NCBI GenBank assembly: GCA_943331345.2 | Contig: CALQLF020000008.1 | Location: 1 to 57,774, forward strand | Direction: 5' to 3' | Length of the DNA stretch: 57,774 nucleotides | Source: Candidatus Planktophila lacus | Lineage (GTDB): Bacteria > Pseudomonadota > Gammaproteobacteria > Steroidobacterales > Steroidobacteraceae | Made by a program: the position numbers and the translations under genes | Notes under the pieces: generated by a model | What the model was told of the DNA's origin: nothing | The model's database searches: none | Seen by the model: the letters and a program-made list of their open reading frames with translations, nothing else | In this document: positions 8,768-18,256 of the stretch, piece by piece | Position numbering within the stretch: the stretch's first letter is position 1 | Layout: each line of letters starts with the position of its first letter

Positions 8768-10153
8768 ATGAACCAGACACCCGTCAGCCTTTCGGTCCTC
8801 GACATCTTCAAGATCGGGGTAGGTCCGTCGAGCTCGCACACGATGGGCCCGATGAACGCAGCAAGGCAGTTCGCCCTAGACTTGGCGCACCGCGGCCTAT
8901 TGGACGGCGTACGCAAAATCGCTATCCAACTGTACGGTTCGCTGGCGCTCACCGGCCGCGGCCACTGCACGGATCGCGCCGTATTGCTTGGCCTTGAGGG
9001 CATGGAACCGGCCACGCTCGACCCGGAGAGCATGGACCCAGCCTTGGAAAGAATTCGCGGCAACCGGGAACTGCGCTTGCTAGGCACGCACACCGTGTCC
9101 TTCGATGAAGCCTTGGACTTGCTGTTTCACCGCGACCAAGTACTGCCGATGCATGCCAACGGCATGCGCTTCACTGCTTTCGATGCCTCCGACCAAGTAC
9201 TCCTGCGCGAAGAGTTCTATTCCACCGGCGGTGGCTTCATCGTCCGCGCTGCAGAATTCGGCGCAGGGAACAATGCCTGCACAACCGCCGTCCTGCCGCA
9301 TCCTTTCTGGGACGGTGCTTCCTTGCTCGGCCGTTGCCGCGAAACCGGACTGGAACTGAACGAACTGGTGATGGCGAACGAAAGCGCATTCCGTCCGACC
9401 CCTGAAACTCGCGACAGCCTGCTGCAAATTTGGACCGTGATGCAGTGCTGCATCACGCGTGGCTTCTCGGCGCAAGGTCTGCTGCCAGGCGTACTGAAAG
9501 TGCGTCGCCGTGCGCCAAAGTTGCACCGCATGCTGAACGAGGCCTCGAGCCCGGGACCTATGGAAGCCATGGACTGGGTCAATGCCTGGGCGCTGGCGGT
9601 CAACGAGGAAAATGCTGCCGGTGGCCGCGTCGTCACGGCCCCCACCAATGGCGCAGCGGGCATCATTCCGGCGGTTCTCATGTACTACCGCCGCTTTGAA
9701 GCCGGTTCGAGCGAAGAAGGCGTGGTGCGCTTCCTGCTCGCTGCCGGGGCCATCGGCATGCTCTACAAGCGCAACGCTTCCATCAGTGGTGCAGAGATGG
9801 GTTGTCAGGGAGAAGTGGGCGTGGCCTGCTCCATGGCCGCTGCGGGCTTGGTGGCAGCGCTGAACGGCACCAACGAGCAACTCGAGAACGCGGCCGAGAT
9901 TGGCATGGAGCACAATCTCGGGCTCACCTGCGACCCTATCGCGGGCTTGGTGCAAATTCCCTGCATCGAGCGCAACGCCATGGGCGCGGTAAAGGCCATC
10001 AACGCGGCGCGCCTCGCCATGCGCGGCGATGGCACGCACAAGGTCTCACTCGACATGGTCATCGCTACCATGCGACAGACGGGCGAAGACATGAAGACCA
10101 TTTACAAGGAGACCTCCCAAGGAGGCCTCGCGGTCAACGTTCCGGAGTGTTGA
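8768..10153 (+). CDS. sdaA: L-serine ammonia-lyase (L-serine dehydratase)
   Basis: Single-chain iron-sulphur L-serine deaminase converting L-serine to pyruvate and ammonia; cytoplasmic, 461 residues. The N-terminal beta domain starts [20 protein letters not shown], and the C-terminal alpha domain carries the conserved cysteines in [25 protein letters not shown] and [12 protein letters not shown] that hold the 4Fe-4S cluster. The start codon is 10 nt after the nuclease stop, so it may be read from the same transcript, but a functional link is not obvious. It is convergent with ppc, with a small hairpin between the two. Confidence 0.95.
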   Translation: MNQTPVSLSVLDIFKIGVGPSSSHTMGPMNAARQFALDLAHRGLLDGVRKIAIQLYGSLALTGRGHCTDRAVLLGLEGMEPATLDPESMDPALERIRGNRELRLLGTHTVSFDEALDLLFHRDQVLPMHANGMRFTAFDASDQVLLREEFYSTGGGFIVRAAEFGAGNNACTTAVLPHPFWDGASLLGRCRETGLELNELVMANESAFRPTPETRDSLLQIWTVMQCCITRGFSAQGLLPGVLKVRRRAPKLHRMLNEASSPGPMEAMDWVNAWALAVNEENAAGGRVVTAPTNGAAGIIPAVLMYYRRFEAGSSEEGVVRFLLAAGAIGMLYKRNASISGAEMGCQGEVGVACSMAAAGLVAALNGTNEQLENAAEIGMEHNLGLTCDPIAGLVQIPCIERNAMGAVKAINAARLAMRGDGTHKVSLDMVIATMRQTGEDMKTIYKETSQGGLAVNVPEC

Positions 10154-10174
10154 GCAGCCGGTAACAGGAACTAA

Positions 10175-10195
10175 CCGTGGGCATACTACCCACGG
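10175..10195. terminator. Hairpin between convergent sdaA and ppc
   Basis: CCGTGGG and CCCACGG form a perfect 7-bp stem around a 7-nt loop in the 60-nt gap between the two stop codons. There is no T-tract on either side, so this is at most a weak bidirectional terminator or mRNA 3' end stabiliser. Confidence 0.45.
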
Positions 10196-10213
10196 CCAGC
10201 CCACGCCGCCGCT

Positions 10214-12940
10214 TTAGCCGGTGGCTTGCAGTCCCTGCGCAATACCACTGATGCTGGCCAACAAGGCCTCGAACAGGTCGCGGTCCTCGCGGCCACTGGC
10301 GCGCCAGCGCTGGAGCAAGTCCACCTGCATCAAATGCATGGGGTCCACATACGGGTTGCGCAGTTTGATGGCACGCTGGATGGTCGGATCGCCATCGAGC
10401 AAGCGACTCTCGCCCTTCAAGCGCAGCAAGTGTTCCAAAGTCCGTGTGTATTCCGCCTGCACCGGCGCGAGGTAACTCGCCAGCCCAGGCTCCGCCAACT
10501 GCGCGTAGAAGCCGGCAATCTCGAGGTCGGTGGTCGCCAACTGCTGCTCGACATCGTCCAGCAACCCTGAAAAGAATGGCCAATGCGCCAACATGTTTTC
10601 TACCGCGGCACTGCCATGCGCTGCCAGCGCCACGTCGAGCCCCGTCCCCACACCATACCAACCTGGCAAGAAGAACCTGGCCTGGCTCCAGGCAAAGGCC
10701 CACGGGACGGCCCGCAACGCGGTCAGGCCCTGCCCTCCCACCCGCATTGCGGGGCGCGACCCAATCTGCATCCGCTCGATGACATCAAGCGGTGTCACTT
10801 GGCGGAACCAGCGATGAAAGTCCGGGCTACCGTAAACCAAGCGCTGCCAAGCCTCGCGGCTCGCGTCCGCAAAGGTGCGCATGACCGCATGGTGTTCTGG
10901 GTCCTCCGCGCGCGCAGCCGCCATCGGCGTACTCGCCATCATCACCGCGTGGAAGGCTTGCTCGAAGGTACGCATGGCGATGGGCTTCAGCCCGTAGCCA
11001 TGGCTAAGCACTTCGCCCTGCTCCGTAACGCGCAGTTCACCGCGGAAGGCACCGGGGGGCGCACTGCGCACCAACACATCCGTACGCGCCGCACCACGAC
11101 TGACCGCACCGCCACGTCCGTGGAACATCGTGAGGTGTACGGCGTTGCTGCGCGCTGTGGCAGCCAACTGCTGCTGCGCCACATGGATGGCCCAGCGTGA
11201 CGCCACCAAGCCGCCATCCTTGCCGCTGTCCGGATAACCCAACTGCACCACCTGACGCCTGCCGCGAGCCTCGAGGTGGCGTTGGTAGGCGGGCACTGCG
11301 CACAGTGCTTCCAGTAAGGCGCCCGCCCCTTCCAAGGTGTCGATGGTTTCCAGCAATGGCGCCGCATCCAACACGGCTTGGCCGGTCTTCTGGTCGAGCA
11401 CGTCCGCCCATCGCGCCAGCACCAGCACCGCCAACACATCATCTACGCCCTGCGTACCACCGATGACGTACTCACCAATGGCACCGCGGCCGAAGCGATG
11501 CCGCGCGTGGCCCATGGCTTCAAATACGCCAAGGGTACGGCGCCCAATGGCATCCAACGGCGCCACAGGCCCCAAATCGGCATCGAGCACAGCAGCGAGG
11601 CGTGCCGCCCGCTCGGCAGGAGGACGCTCGCACCACTGGGGATCCGCCAGACCCTGCGCCAGCACCTCATGGTGCACATCAGCATGTTGGCGCACATCGA
11701 TGGTGGCCAGATGGAACCCGAAGGTGCCGACACGGCGCAGCAGCCGCTGCACATAGAACAGCCCCGCAGCCCGCCCGCGATGTTCCGCAAGGCTCTCGGC
11801 TACCAACCGGATATCGTCGGTGAACTGAGTCGCTGTCTCATACTGTTCTGGCAGCGCCTCATAGGTGGCACGTAGGCGCTCGGCCACCTGCCCCAAAAAC
11901 ACGCGATAAGGCATACGGTCATGGCGCGCCGGGGTCATACCCTGCACGCCCGGCAAGCGGCGCGCATATTCCTCCGAACGAGTCATCAGCGCGGCTGACA
12001 CGCCAACGCGACTGGCGCTCTGCGAAAGCTGCTCCGCGAGTTTCTGCACTTCGCCGAAGTAGGCATTGACGATGACACGCTGATGCCGCCGCAAAGTCTC
12101 GCGCAGTGTCTTGGCGTGCACGTCAGCGTTGCCCTCCATGTCGCCACCGACCCAGGAGCCGCAGCGGATGAAATCGGGCAGCGTGGACGGGTCACAGGGT
12201 TCGCCAAACACCCTCTCCATCGCAAAGCCCAGTTCTTCATAGAGCGCCGGGACGATGCGGTAAATGACTTCGACGAGATAGAACAGAACATGCTCGCGCT
12301 CGTCGGCCACGGTCAGCCGTTCGCGCGGGTGGTCCTCGGTCTGCCAGGAGGAAGTCAATTCGGTGCGGATGCGTTCCCAACTGCTGCGCTTCTCGGGTAG
12401 CGTCAGGTTGGGGTCGATACGCTCCAGCATCAGTTCGGCGACGCGCTGCTGCTTGCGCAGCATAGTGCGGCGGGTAGATTCCGTCGGGTGCGCCGTGAAC
12501 ACAGGGTAGATCCGCAGGCCCTCCAGCATCTGCCGCACCTCGGCAGCGGTGTAGCCGTCGCGCTTTAGACGCTGCAGACAGTCGGCAATACCACCAGGCT
12601 GAGGATGGTCTGCATCATTCAAATACTGCCGGCGACGACGCGTCCGGTGCACCTTCTCGGCAAGGTTCACCACTTGAAACCAAGTGGAGAAGGCTCGGGA
12701 AAGATCGCGGGCGGCGGCGGGAGTGCGGCCACTGGTCCGTTGGCGGAGGTCGGCAGCGCCGTCGGGGTCGCCCTCGCGGCGACGGATGGCGGCAACCCGG
12801 TCACCCTCAACGCGCAGGAAAAGTTCCTCGCCGCCTTGCTCGCGCAGAATTTCCCCTACCAAGCCGCCAAGCGCATGGACATCCTCCCGCAGGGCTGCGT
12901 CTTTGGCGGGGAATTGGATGTTCTGCCGGTAGATGGACAT
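10214..12940 (-). CDS. ppc: Phosphoenolpyruvate carboxylase
   Basis: Anaplerotic enzyme making oxaloacetate from PEP and bicarbonate, 908 residues, normal length. The catalytic His motif is VFTAHPTESTRRTMLRKQ, and the second signature is FHGRGGAVSRG; the family's usual GRGG-(S/T)-VGRGG is modified, as in many gammaproteobacterial forms. The C-terminus ends QATG in place of the common NTG. ATG 12940 (MSIYRQNIQFPAKDAALREDV) is chosen because it matches the family N-terminus; upstream in-frame codons to 13093 read like non-coding DNA. It is transcribed away from the TonB receptor with a 295-nt intergenic region that holds operator site A and no other feature I can support. Confidence 0.93.
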   Translation of the reverse strand: MSIYRQNIQFPAKDAALREDVHALGGLVGEILREQGGEELFLRVEGDRVAAIRRREGDPDGAADLRQRTSGRTPAAARDLSRAFSTWFQVVNLAEKVHRTRRRRQYLNDADHPQPGGIADCLQRLKRDGYTAAEVRQMLEGLRIYPVFTAHPTESTRRTMLRKQQRVAELMLERIDPNLTLPEKRSSWERIRTELTSSWQTEDHPRERLTVADEREHVLFYLVEVIYRIVPALYEELGFAMERVFGEPCDPSTLPDFIRCGSWVGGDMEGNADVHAKTLRETLRRHQRVIVNAYFGEVQKLAEQLSQSASRVGVSAALMTRSEEYARRLPGVQGMTPARHDRMPYRVFLGQVAERLRATYEALPEQYETATQFTDDIRLVAESLAEHRGRAAGLFYVQRLLRRVGTFGFHLATIDVRQHADVHHEVLAQGLADPQWCERPPAERAARLAAVLDADLGPVAPLDAIGRRTLGVFEAMGHARHRFGRGAIGEYVIGGTQGVDDVLAVLVLARWADVLDQKTGQAVLDAAPLLETIDTLEGAGALLEALCAVPAYQRHLEARGRRQVVQLGYPDSGKDGGLVASRWAIHVAQQQLAATARSNAVHLTMFHGRGGAVSRGAARTDVLVRSAPPGAFRGELRVTEQGEVLSHGYGLKPIAMRTFEQAFHAVMMASTPMAAARAEDPEHHAVMRTFADASREAWQRLVYGSPDFHRWFRQVTPLDVIERMQIGSRPAMRVGGQGLTALRAVPWAFAWSQARFFLPGWYGVGTGLDVALAAHGSAAVENMLAHWPFFSGLLDDVEQQLATTDLEIAGFYAQLAEPGLASYLAPVQAEYTRTLEHLLRLKGESRLLDGDPTIQRAIKLRNPYVDPMHLMQVDLLQRWRASGREDRDLFEALLASISGIAQGLQATG

Positions 12941-13202
12941 CGCCGTGAGTTCCCGTCCCGCCTGCCGTACTGCCTGAGGTGCAATACGAAAATACTGTGC
13001 AAATGATAGCAGCAGGGCCTGCCGCAGATTGTACAGGACAGCAGCACGTTGCTTTCTTGCAACAGGCGAAAAACCGGCTACCCGCAGCCACACGGGACAC
13101 TATCGCTGCCGGGATTTCCGAAAATTGTATACCGTCGCATTGCAGCCACAGCCCTCCCGGTGTACGCTCAGGCCTGCGTCCAACTCTTGTCCAACGCAAC
13201 CA

Positions 13203-13216
13203 AACGTCCGGACATT
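13203..13216. promoter_or_regulatory. Palindromic operator site A (putative GntR/UTRA target)
   Basis: AACGTCCGGACATT is a palindrome with one imperfect pair (C/A at the second position outside the GTCCGGAC core). It matches sites B, C and D in this window. It ends 19 nt before the ATG of the TonB receptor and just ahead of its Shine-Dalgarno GAGGGC, a position suited to repression. That the regulator at 27147-27947 binds here is inferred. Confidence 0.6.
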
Positions 13217-13235
13217 CCACTCTCGAGGGCATCGC

Positions 13236-15752
13236 ATGAGCAAGCGTCCTGTTTATAGCCTGCTGGCACTCAGCATCGGCACCGTTCTGGCTTCCGCGCA
13301 GGCGTACGCCGCCGCACCATCAGATGGCATTGAAGAAGTCATCGTCACCGCCCGCCAGCGTGCAGAGTCCATCAAGGACGTGCCCGCCTCGGTGCAGGCA
13401 TTCACCACGGCAGACATCGTCTCCGCCGGCATCGAGCGCCCGCAGGACTTCATCGCCCTGACGCCTGGCGTTGCTGCCGTGCAGACCGCCGAAGTCGGCG
13501 ACATGCAGGTGAACATCCGCGGCATCAATACCGGCCGTGACGCCGAGACGAACTTCGCGCTCGTCATCGACGGCGTGCTGCAGACCAACCCGACCGGCTT
13601 CAACCGCGAGCTGGCCAACGTTTCGCAGATCGAAATTCTGAAGGGCCCGCAGGGCGCGCTCTACGGCCGTAACGCCGTCGCCGGCGCCATCATCCTGAAC
13701 ACCCGCAAGCCCTCCGACGCTTTCGAGGCGGACGTGGATGTGGGCGTGGCCAACAAGAGCACATTCAAGGGTAGCGTGTACCTGTCCGGCCCCCTCGGCG
13801 AGAACGCTGGTGGCAGCCTCTCGGCCTACCACCGCCGTACGGATGGCTTCTTCTACAACACCACGCTGCGCTGCGGCAACTGCTCGGACTACCTGGAAGA
13901 GACCGGTGGTTCAGGTCGGTTCACGTTCACCGTCGGTGACAACGCCAGCTTCGACGTGAAGGCCGCCTACTCCAAGGTGTCCGCCGGCGCCATTAACTTC
14001 AACGCCGCGTTCGCCCTCCCGGGCTTCGCAGCGGCTTTCGGTAACCCGGACTTCTACCAGAACGTGAATGATCACGCGTTCCAGTTCATGAATAATGTGA
14101 AGCCGGTGAACGAGCAGAAGAACACCAACTTGTCAGTCAAGGGTGACTTCGAACTCGACGTGGGCACCCTCACCGCCGTGGCCGCCTACAACAAGCAGGA
14201 AAACTACTTCCTGACGGACGGTACCTCGGCTGCCTTCGGTGTCTACGCCGCGGAGTCCACCTGCCGCGCCTCGGTCGCTGCCGCACCCGCCGGTCCGCTG
14301 CCCTCGCCGTTCTTCTACGCCAACCAGTTCGGCCCCGGCATTCCGGGCTTCGACCTGCTCCCGCCGTACAGCCCGACTACTTGCGACGGCTACCAGTACC
14401 AGCAGCGCGACCAGCGCGATGCCTCGCTCGAACTGCGCTTGACGTCGAAGGGTGACCAAGCCACCCGTTGGCAGGTCGGCGCCTACTACGGCGACATCGA
14501 CCGTCGCGTCGTCGTGGCACAGGGTGCAGACCGCAACCGCGGCTTCCTGGCTCAGGCTTACGTGCCGCCCACCGGCGCGAACCCCACGGACCTGCTGTAC
14601 GACGACAGCTACAAGACCAAGATCTCCGCCATCTTCGGCAACATCGCTCGCGACGTTGCTGACGGCGTGGAAGTGGCCTTGGCCCTCCGTTACGACCAGG
14701 AAAAGCGCAACGTTTCCAACAACGTCCCGCACGTTCTGGCCCCGTACCTGCAGCCCGCCATCTGCGCCCCGAACTGCTACATCAACCCGGCCTACAACGT
14801 AGCCGGCGCGGGTAGCAGCATCCCGGACCGCAGCAAGACCTTCAGCCAGTTGCAGCCCAAGCTGACCGTGAACTGGAAGCTGAACACCGACGTGTCGCTG
14901 TTCGCCTCCTACGGCTACGGTTTCCGTAGCGGCGGCTTCAACTCGCAGGGTTCGGCCGCCACCGTGGCTGCCTACTACAACAACCCGGTCGTAGGTGCGT
15001 TGAACCTGAAGTACGTCAACGCGGCTGGCGCCGTCACCACGACGCCGTCCTTGGGCGATGTCAACGACTCCTTCAAGAAGGAAGTGTCGAAGGCTGCGGA
15101 AGCCGGCTTCAAGGCCTCGCTGCTGGACAACCACCTGTCCATCAACGGTGCGGTGTTCTACACGAAGGTCGAGAACAGCCAGTTCTTCAACTTCTTCGCC
15201 GGCCCGTTCGGCCTGCTGCGTGTGGTCACGAACATCGACGAGGAAACCCTGAAGGGTGCTGAAGTGGACTTCCGTTGGAAGGCCACGGACATGTTCAGCA
15301 TCTACGGCGGCTTGGGTCTGGTGGACGGCAAGATCGACAAGTACGCCGGTCGCCCCTACACCGCTGGCAACAAGGTGCCTTACGCGCCGGAATACACCGG
15401 CAACCTCGGCGCCGAGTTCACCTACCCGGTGGGCGACTCCATGGAACTGGTCGTCCGTCTCGACGGCACGGCCGTGGGCGATACCTGGTTCCACCCGGTG
15501 CAGGACGACTCGGTGCAGACGCTGTTCGGTGCCCCGGGCAACTACAGCAAGACCAAGCGTGATGCCTACCAGCTGTACAACGCTCGCGTCAGCCTGCGTG
15601 CGGACACCTGGGACGCCACCATCTGGGGCCGCAACCTGGGCGATAAGGACTACCTCGCGGAGGTCATCCCGGCCCCCGAGTTCGGTGGTTCGTTCATCCA
15701 CTCCGGCACCGGCCGCGCCTACGGCCTCGACCTGAGCTACAAGTTCAAGTAA
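13236..15752 (+). CDS. TonB-dependent outer-membrane receptor 1
   Basis: Outer-membrane active transporter, 838 residues. After a signal peptide (LLALSIGTVLASAQAYAAAP) comes a TonB box region EEVIVTARQRAESIKDVPAS, a plug domain (LTPGVAAVQTAEV, IRGINTGRD, ILKGPQGALYGRNAVAGAI) and a C-terminal barrel ending in the aromatic-terminated LDLSYKFK. ATG 13236 has GAGGGC upstream. The barrel resembles the catechol/organic-substrate receptors common in oligotrophs and not a specific siderophore type; the ligand is unknown. Codon choice is strikingly uniform (AAG, CTG, GGC, GTG, TTC, TAC) compared with neighbours, which suggests strong expression. It carries operator site A upstream and a strong terminator downstream, so it is its own transcription unit. 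Confidence 0.93.
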   Translation: MSKRPVYSLLALSIGTVLASAQAYAAAPSDGIEEVIVTARQRAESIKDVPASVQAFTTADIVSAGIERPQDFIALTPGVAAVQTAEVGDMQVNIRGINTGRDAETNFALVIDGVLQTNPTGFNRELANVSQIEILKGPQGALYGRNAVAGAIILNTRKPSDAFEADVDVGVANKSTFKGSVYLSGPLGENAGGSLSAYHRRTDGFFYNTTLRCGNCSDYLEETGGSGRFTFTVGDNASFDVKAAYSKVSAGAINFNAAFALPGFAAAFGNPDFYQNVNDHAFQFMNNVKPVNEQKNTNLSVKGDFELDVGTLTAVAAYNKQENYFLTDGTSAAFGVYAAESTCRASVAAAPAGPLPSPFFYANQFGPGIPGFDLLPPYSPTTCDGYQYQQRDQRDASLELRLTSKGDQATRWQVGAYYGDIDRRVVVAQGADRNRGFLAQAYVPPTGANPTDLLYDDSYKTKISAIFGNIARDVADGVEVALALRYDQEKRNVSNNVPHVLAPYLQPAICAPNCYINPAYNVAGAGSSIPDRSKTFSQLQPKLTVNWKLNTDVSLFASYGYGFRSGGFNSQGSAATVAAYYNNPVVGALNLKYVNAAGAVTTTPSLGDVNDSFKKEVSKAAEAGFKASLLDNHLSINGAVFYTKVENSQFFNFFAGPFGLLRVVTNIDEETLKGAEVDFRWKATDMFSIYGGLGLVDGKIDKYAGRPYTAGNKVPYAPEYTGNLGAEFTYPVGDSMELVVRLDGTAVGDTWFHPVQDDSVQTLFGAPGNYSKTKRDAYQLYNARVSLRADTWDATIWGRNLGDKDYLAEVIPAPEFGGSFIHSGTGRAYGLDLSYKFK

Positions 15753-15801
15753 GAGCCAAAGGCACGAACCACCGCCTCTTTACCGGGGCGGTGGCTCTAC
15801 G

Positions 15802-15830
15802 AAAAAACCCAGCTTCGGCTGGGTTTTTTC
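15802..15830 (+). terminator. Intrinsic terminator after TonB receptor 1
   Basis: AAAAAACCCAGC-TTCG-GCTGGGTTTTTT gives a perfect 12-bp stem with a UUCG tetraloop and a T-rich tail (CTTTT). It lies 50 nt after the receptor stop. A second inverted repeat (15769-15776 with 15787-15794, CCACCGCC/GGCGGTGG) lies just before it and may form a separate stem in the 3' UTR. Confidence 0.92.
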
Positions 15831-15880
15831 TTTTATGGGAACGGCACAGGAAAGCCGCAGCGCGCTGCCATTCCGCTAAG

Positions 15881-15892
15881 ATGTCCGGACAT
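15881..15892. promoter_or_regulatory. Palindromic operator site B (putative GntR/UTRA target)
   Basis: ATGTCCGGACAT is a perfect 12-bp palindrome, 26 nt before the ATG of the isochorismatase-family hydrolase. It overlaps a weak -10-like hexamer TAAGAT (15877-15882). The right flank (CATTCACCCTC) resembles that of site D (CATTTACCCTC). Confidence 0.65.
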
Positions 15893-15918
15893 TCACCCTC
15901 CCAGCCCAAGAGGCCGTC

Positions 15919-16596
15919 ATGTCCGCCAATCCTGCCTACATCGACAGCTACACGCGTCAGTTCAAGGTCTCGCCCAAAGACACCGCCTTGGTCATCGTGG
16001 ATCTGCAATACGCCAGCGGCAGCCGCCACCACGGTCTCGGCAAGCTGTTGGCCGCGGCGGGAACGCTGGCCGATGCAGAATACCGTTTCGCCCGCATCGA
16101 CAACGTGGTGGTGCCGAACTCGCGTCGCCTCGCGGAAACTTTCCGTGCTCTTGGCGCGCGCGTCATCTATGTCACCTACGGCTGCGAACTGCCGGATTTC
16201 GGTGATGCTCCCATTCAACTTCGCGAATGGCTCATCGCCACCAACAACACCGCCGGTCAGCGCGAGCACGAGATAGTCGACGAGATCAAGCCACTGCCGG
16301 GCGACCTTGTGCTGAACAAGAACACTATGGGTGCCTTCGGCTCCACGGGCATTGATGCTCACCTGAAAAGCCTCGGCGTGAAGAACGTCGTGGTCACGGG
16401 CGTTTCCACCAATAATTGCGTGGGCATGACCGCACAGGAAGCCAGCGACCGGCAGTATGGTGTGGTGGTGGTCAGCGATGCGACCGGCACCTGCAGCGAC
16501 GAAATGCAGGACGTGACCTTGAAAACTTTCCGCCGTCTGTGGGGCCGCGTTGCCTCGACGGCCGAGGTCATCGCCGAAATGCAGGCCCGCGCGTGA
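15919..16596 (+). CDS. Isochorismatase-family cysteine hydrolase
   Basis: Cytoplasmic cysteine amidohydrolase-type enzyme, 225 residues. The catalytic triad is visible: Asp28 in LVIVDLQ, Lys134 in LNKNTMGAF and Cys167 in GVSTNNCVGMTAQEA, with the family's non-proline cis-peptide context before the Cys. Members hydrolyse amides or related bonds (nicotinamide, N-carbamoylsarcosine, ureidoacrylate, biuret, maleamate). The active substrate cannot be read from sequence. It is the first gene of a five-gene operon preceded by operator B, which puts it under the same presumed GntR control as the CoA-ester genes; this suggests it opens an amide or carbamoyl group of the imported compound. Its GTGA stop overlaps the nitroreductase start. 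Confidence 0.88.
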   Translation: MSANPAYIDSYTRQFKVSPKDTALVIVDLQYASGSRHHGLGKLLAAAGTLADAEYRFARIDNVVVPNSRRLAETFRALGARVIYVTYGCELPDFGDAPIQLREWLIATNNTAGQREHEIVDEIKPLPGDLVLNKNTMGAFGSTGIDAHLKSLGVKNVVVTGVSTNNCVGMTAQEASDRQYGVVVVSDATGTCSDEMQDVTLKTFRRLWGRVASTAEVIAEMQARA

Positions 16597-17321
16597 GCGT
16601 GGACCCGAACCGCCCCACCGGCAGTTCTACCGCGCCTGCGAAGAGCGTCAGCGAAGCGCTGCGCACGCGGCAGTCGGGGCGTGCCTTCCTGCCCACGCCC
16701 GTGCCACTGGCCACCGTGACCGAACTGCTGGATCTGGCCCGCTGGGCACCTAGCGGCAGCAATATCCAGCCGTGGCGCGCGCATGCGCTGTCGGGTGCCC
16801 CACTGCAGGCCGTGGTGGATGAAACCATGACGATGGCGAAAGCCGGCCAGGTGCCTGAGCAGGAATACCTGTACTACGCGAACCCTCTGCCGGAGGTTTA
16901 TTTGCAGCGCCGTCGTGCCAATGGCTGGGGCCTTTACGGACATCTCAGCATTGGCAAGGGAGACCGTGTGGCCTCCACCGCCCAAGCCCTTCGCAACTTC
17001 ACCTTCTTCGGCGCACCGGTAGCGTTGTTCTTCTTTATCGACGCCGGCTTGGAAAAAGGCAGCTGGGTCGACTACGGCATGTTCCTGCAAAGCTTCATGC
17101 TGGCGGCGCGTGAACGGGGTTTGCACACCTGCCCGCAAGCGGCTTGGCTGCCCTACCACGCACTGGCGCGACGCCACTGCGGGATGGATGAGGGTTGGAC
17201 GCTCGTCTGCGGCATGGCACTTGGCCACCTCGACACCACCGAGTACGTGAATGGCTTCCGCACCCCACGCTTACCGGTGAGCGACTTCCTCAGTAGCAAC
17301 GGCTTTCAGGACGCGCAGTGA
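16593..17321 (+). CDS. Nitroreductase-family flavoprotein
   Basis: FMN-binding nitroreductase fold, 242 residues. Signature N-terminus EALRTRQSGRAF and LLDLARWAPSGSNIQPW, and C-terminal GMALGHLD. The family reduces nitro groups, quinones or activated C=C bonds, or performs dehydrogenations; members closer to BluB fragment flavin. The substrate is unknown. The start is GTG 16593 in a GTGA overlap with the hydrolase stop, and its own stop overlaps the DMT permease start in the same way, so the genes are translationally coupled. The pairing with an amidohydrolase-type enzyme hints at stepwise processing of one substrate. Confidence 0.85.
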   Translation: MSVDPNRPTGSSTAPAKSVSEALRTRQSGRAFLPTPVPLATVTELLDLARWAPSGSNIQPWRAHALSGAPLQAVVDETMTMAKAGQVPEQEYLYYANPLPEVYLQRRRANGWGLYGHLSIGKGDRVASTAQALRNFTFFGAPVALFFFIDAGLEKGSWVDYGMFLQSFMLAARERGLHTCPQAAWLPYHALARRHCGMDEGWTLVCGMALGHLDTTEYVNGFRTPRLPVSDFLSSNGFQDAQ

Positions 17322-18256
17322 ACCCGAAGCCCCAAGGCTTGGCTTTCGGCGTAGTTGCCGCCATGGCCGGGGCCGTCGGATTCGCTACCAAAGGGTTGTT
17401 TGCGAAAAAGCTTTACGAACACGGCTGGACTTATGACGCCGTGCAGGTCGCGCGCATGTGGCTGGCCTTGCCAGTGCTATGGCTGTGGGCTTGGTGGCGA
17501 GTCGGCCCTGCCCTGCTAAAGCCACCGCGGGCAGCACTCATAGGCGCAGCTCTTGCTGGCCTCTTCTGCTACCACTTCGGCGCGATGATCAATTTCTACG
17601 CGCTCACGCTCATCGATGCCAGCCTCGAGCGAGTGCTGCTCTTCACTTATCCGTCGATGGTGGTACTTGTCCACTCGATAATGCACCGCAAACTGCCGGG
17701 CTCGCGAACCGTTCTCGCACTGCTCGCAACTTTTCTCGGTATCATCGCCGCCGTTAGCGGCCTCGACGCCCACATCTTCCGCGCCAACATGCACGGCGCA
17801 ATGCTCGTGTTGGTCTGCGCCAGCACCACAACCGTGTACTTCCTCGCGAGCGACCGTTGGACACCGCAGGTAGGCAGCGCGGCGTTCACGGTATGGGCAA
17901 TGACCGCAGCGACCCTCGGCCTCAGCGTCCAGGCACTGCTGGTCCCGAGCGCTCGTCCTCCATTGCCGGGCCGCACGGATCTGCCGCTCCTGCTGGGATT
18001 GGTGGGCCTTGCCACCGTCTTCGCCATGCTGATGACTGCCGAGGGCGTGCGCCGCCTGGGTGCACAGCGAGCTTCGGTGATCAGCACCGTGGGTCCACCT
18101 GCAACCATCTTGTTGGCGGTACCACTGCTAGGTGAGCGACTAAACCTGGCCCAATGGCTAGGCGTCGCACTCATCATTGCCGGAATCCTCTTCATGGAAC
18201 TAGCCCGCACCGGCGCCTTAAGCACGCGCGGCCAAGTGCCAACGAGCGCACGCTGA
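17318..18256 (+). CDS. DMT-family (EamA-type) inner-membrane transporter
   Basis: Drug/metabolite transporter superfamily protein, 312 residues, about ten hydrophobic segments in two EamA repeats (first repeat AAMAGAVGFATKGLFAKKLY onward, second from ANMHGAMLVLVCASTTTVYF). The end of the second repeat, TVGPPATILLAVPLLGERLNLAQWLGVALIIAGILF, is typical. Members export amino acids and metabolites or import sugars and nucleotides; the direction is unknown. It starts with GTG overlapping the nitroreductase stop. Within this operon it could move the substrate of the two upstream enzymes or export a by-product. Confidence 0.87.
   Translation: MNPKPQGLAFGVVAAMAGAVGFATKGLFAKKLYEHGWTYDAVQVARMWLALPVLWLWAWWRVGPALLKPPRAALIGAALAGLFCYHFGAMINFYALTLIDASLERVLLFTYPSMVVLVHSIMHRKLPGSRTVLALLATFLGIIAAVSGLDAHIFRANMHGAMLVLVCASTTTVYFLASDRWTPQVGSAAFTVWAMTAATLGLSVQALLVPSARPPLPGRTDLPLLLGLVGLATVFAMLMTAEGVRRLGAQRASVISTVGPPATILLAVPLLGERLNLAQWLGVALIIAGILFMELARTGALSTRGQVPTSAR

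Noticed and set aside
14133-15701. Long open frame (522 codons) on the minus strand opposite TonB receptor 1
   Set aside because: It mirrors the strongly biased codons of the receptor; the translation is low-complexity Val/Gly/Arg-rich without any domain. A GC-driven shadow.
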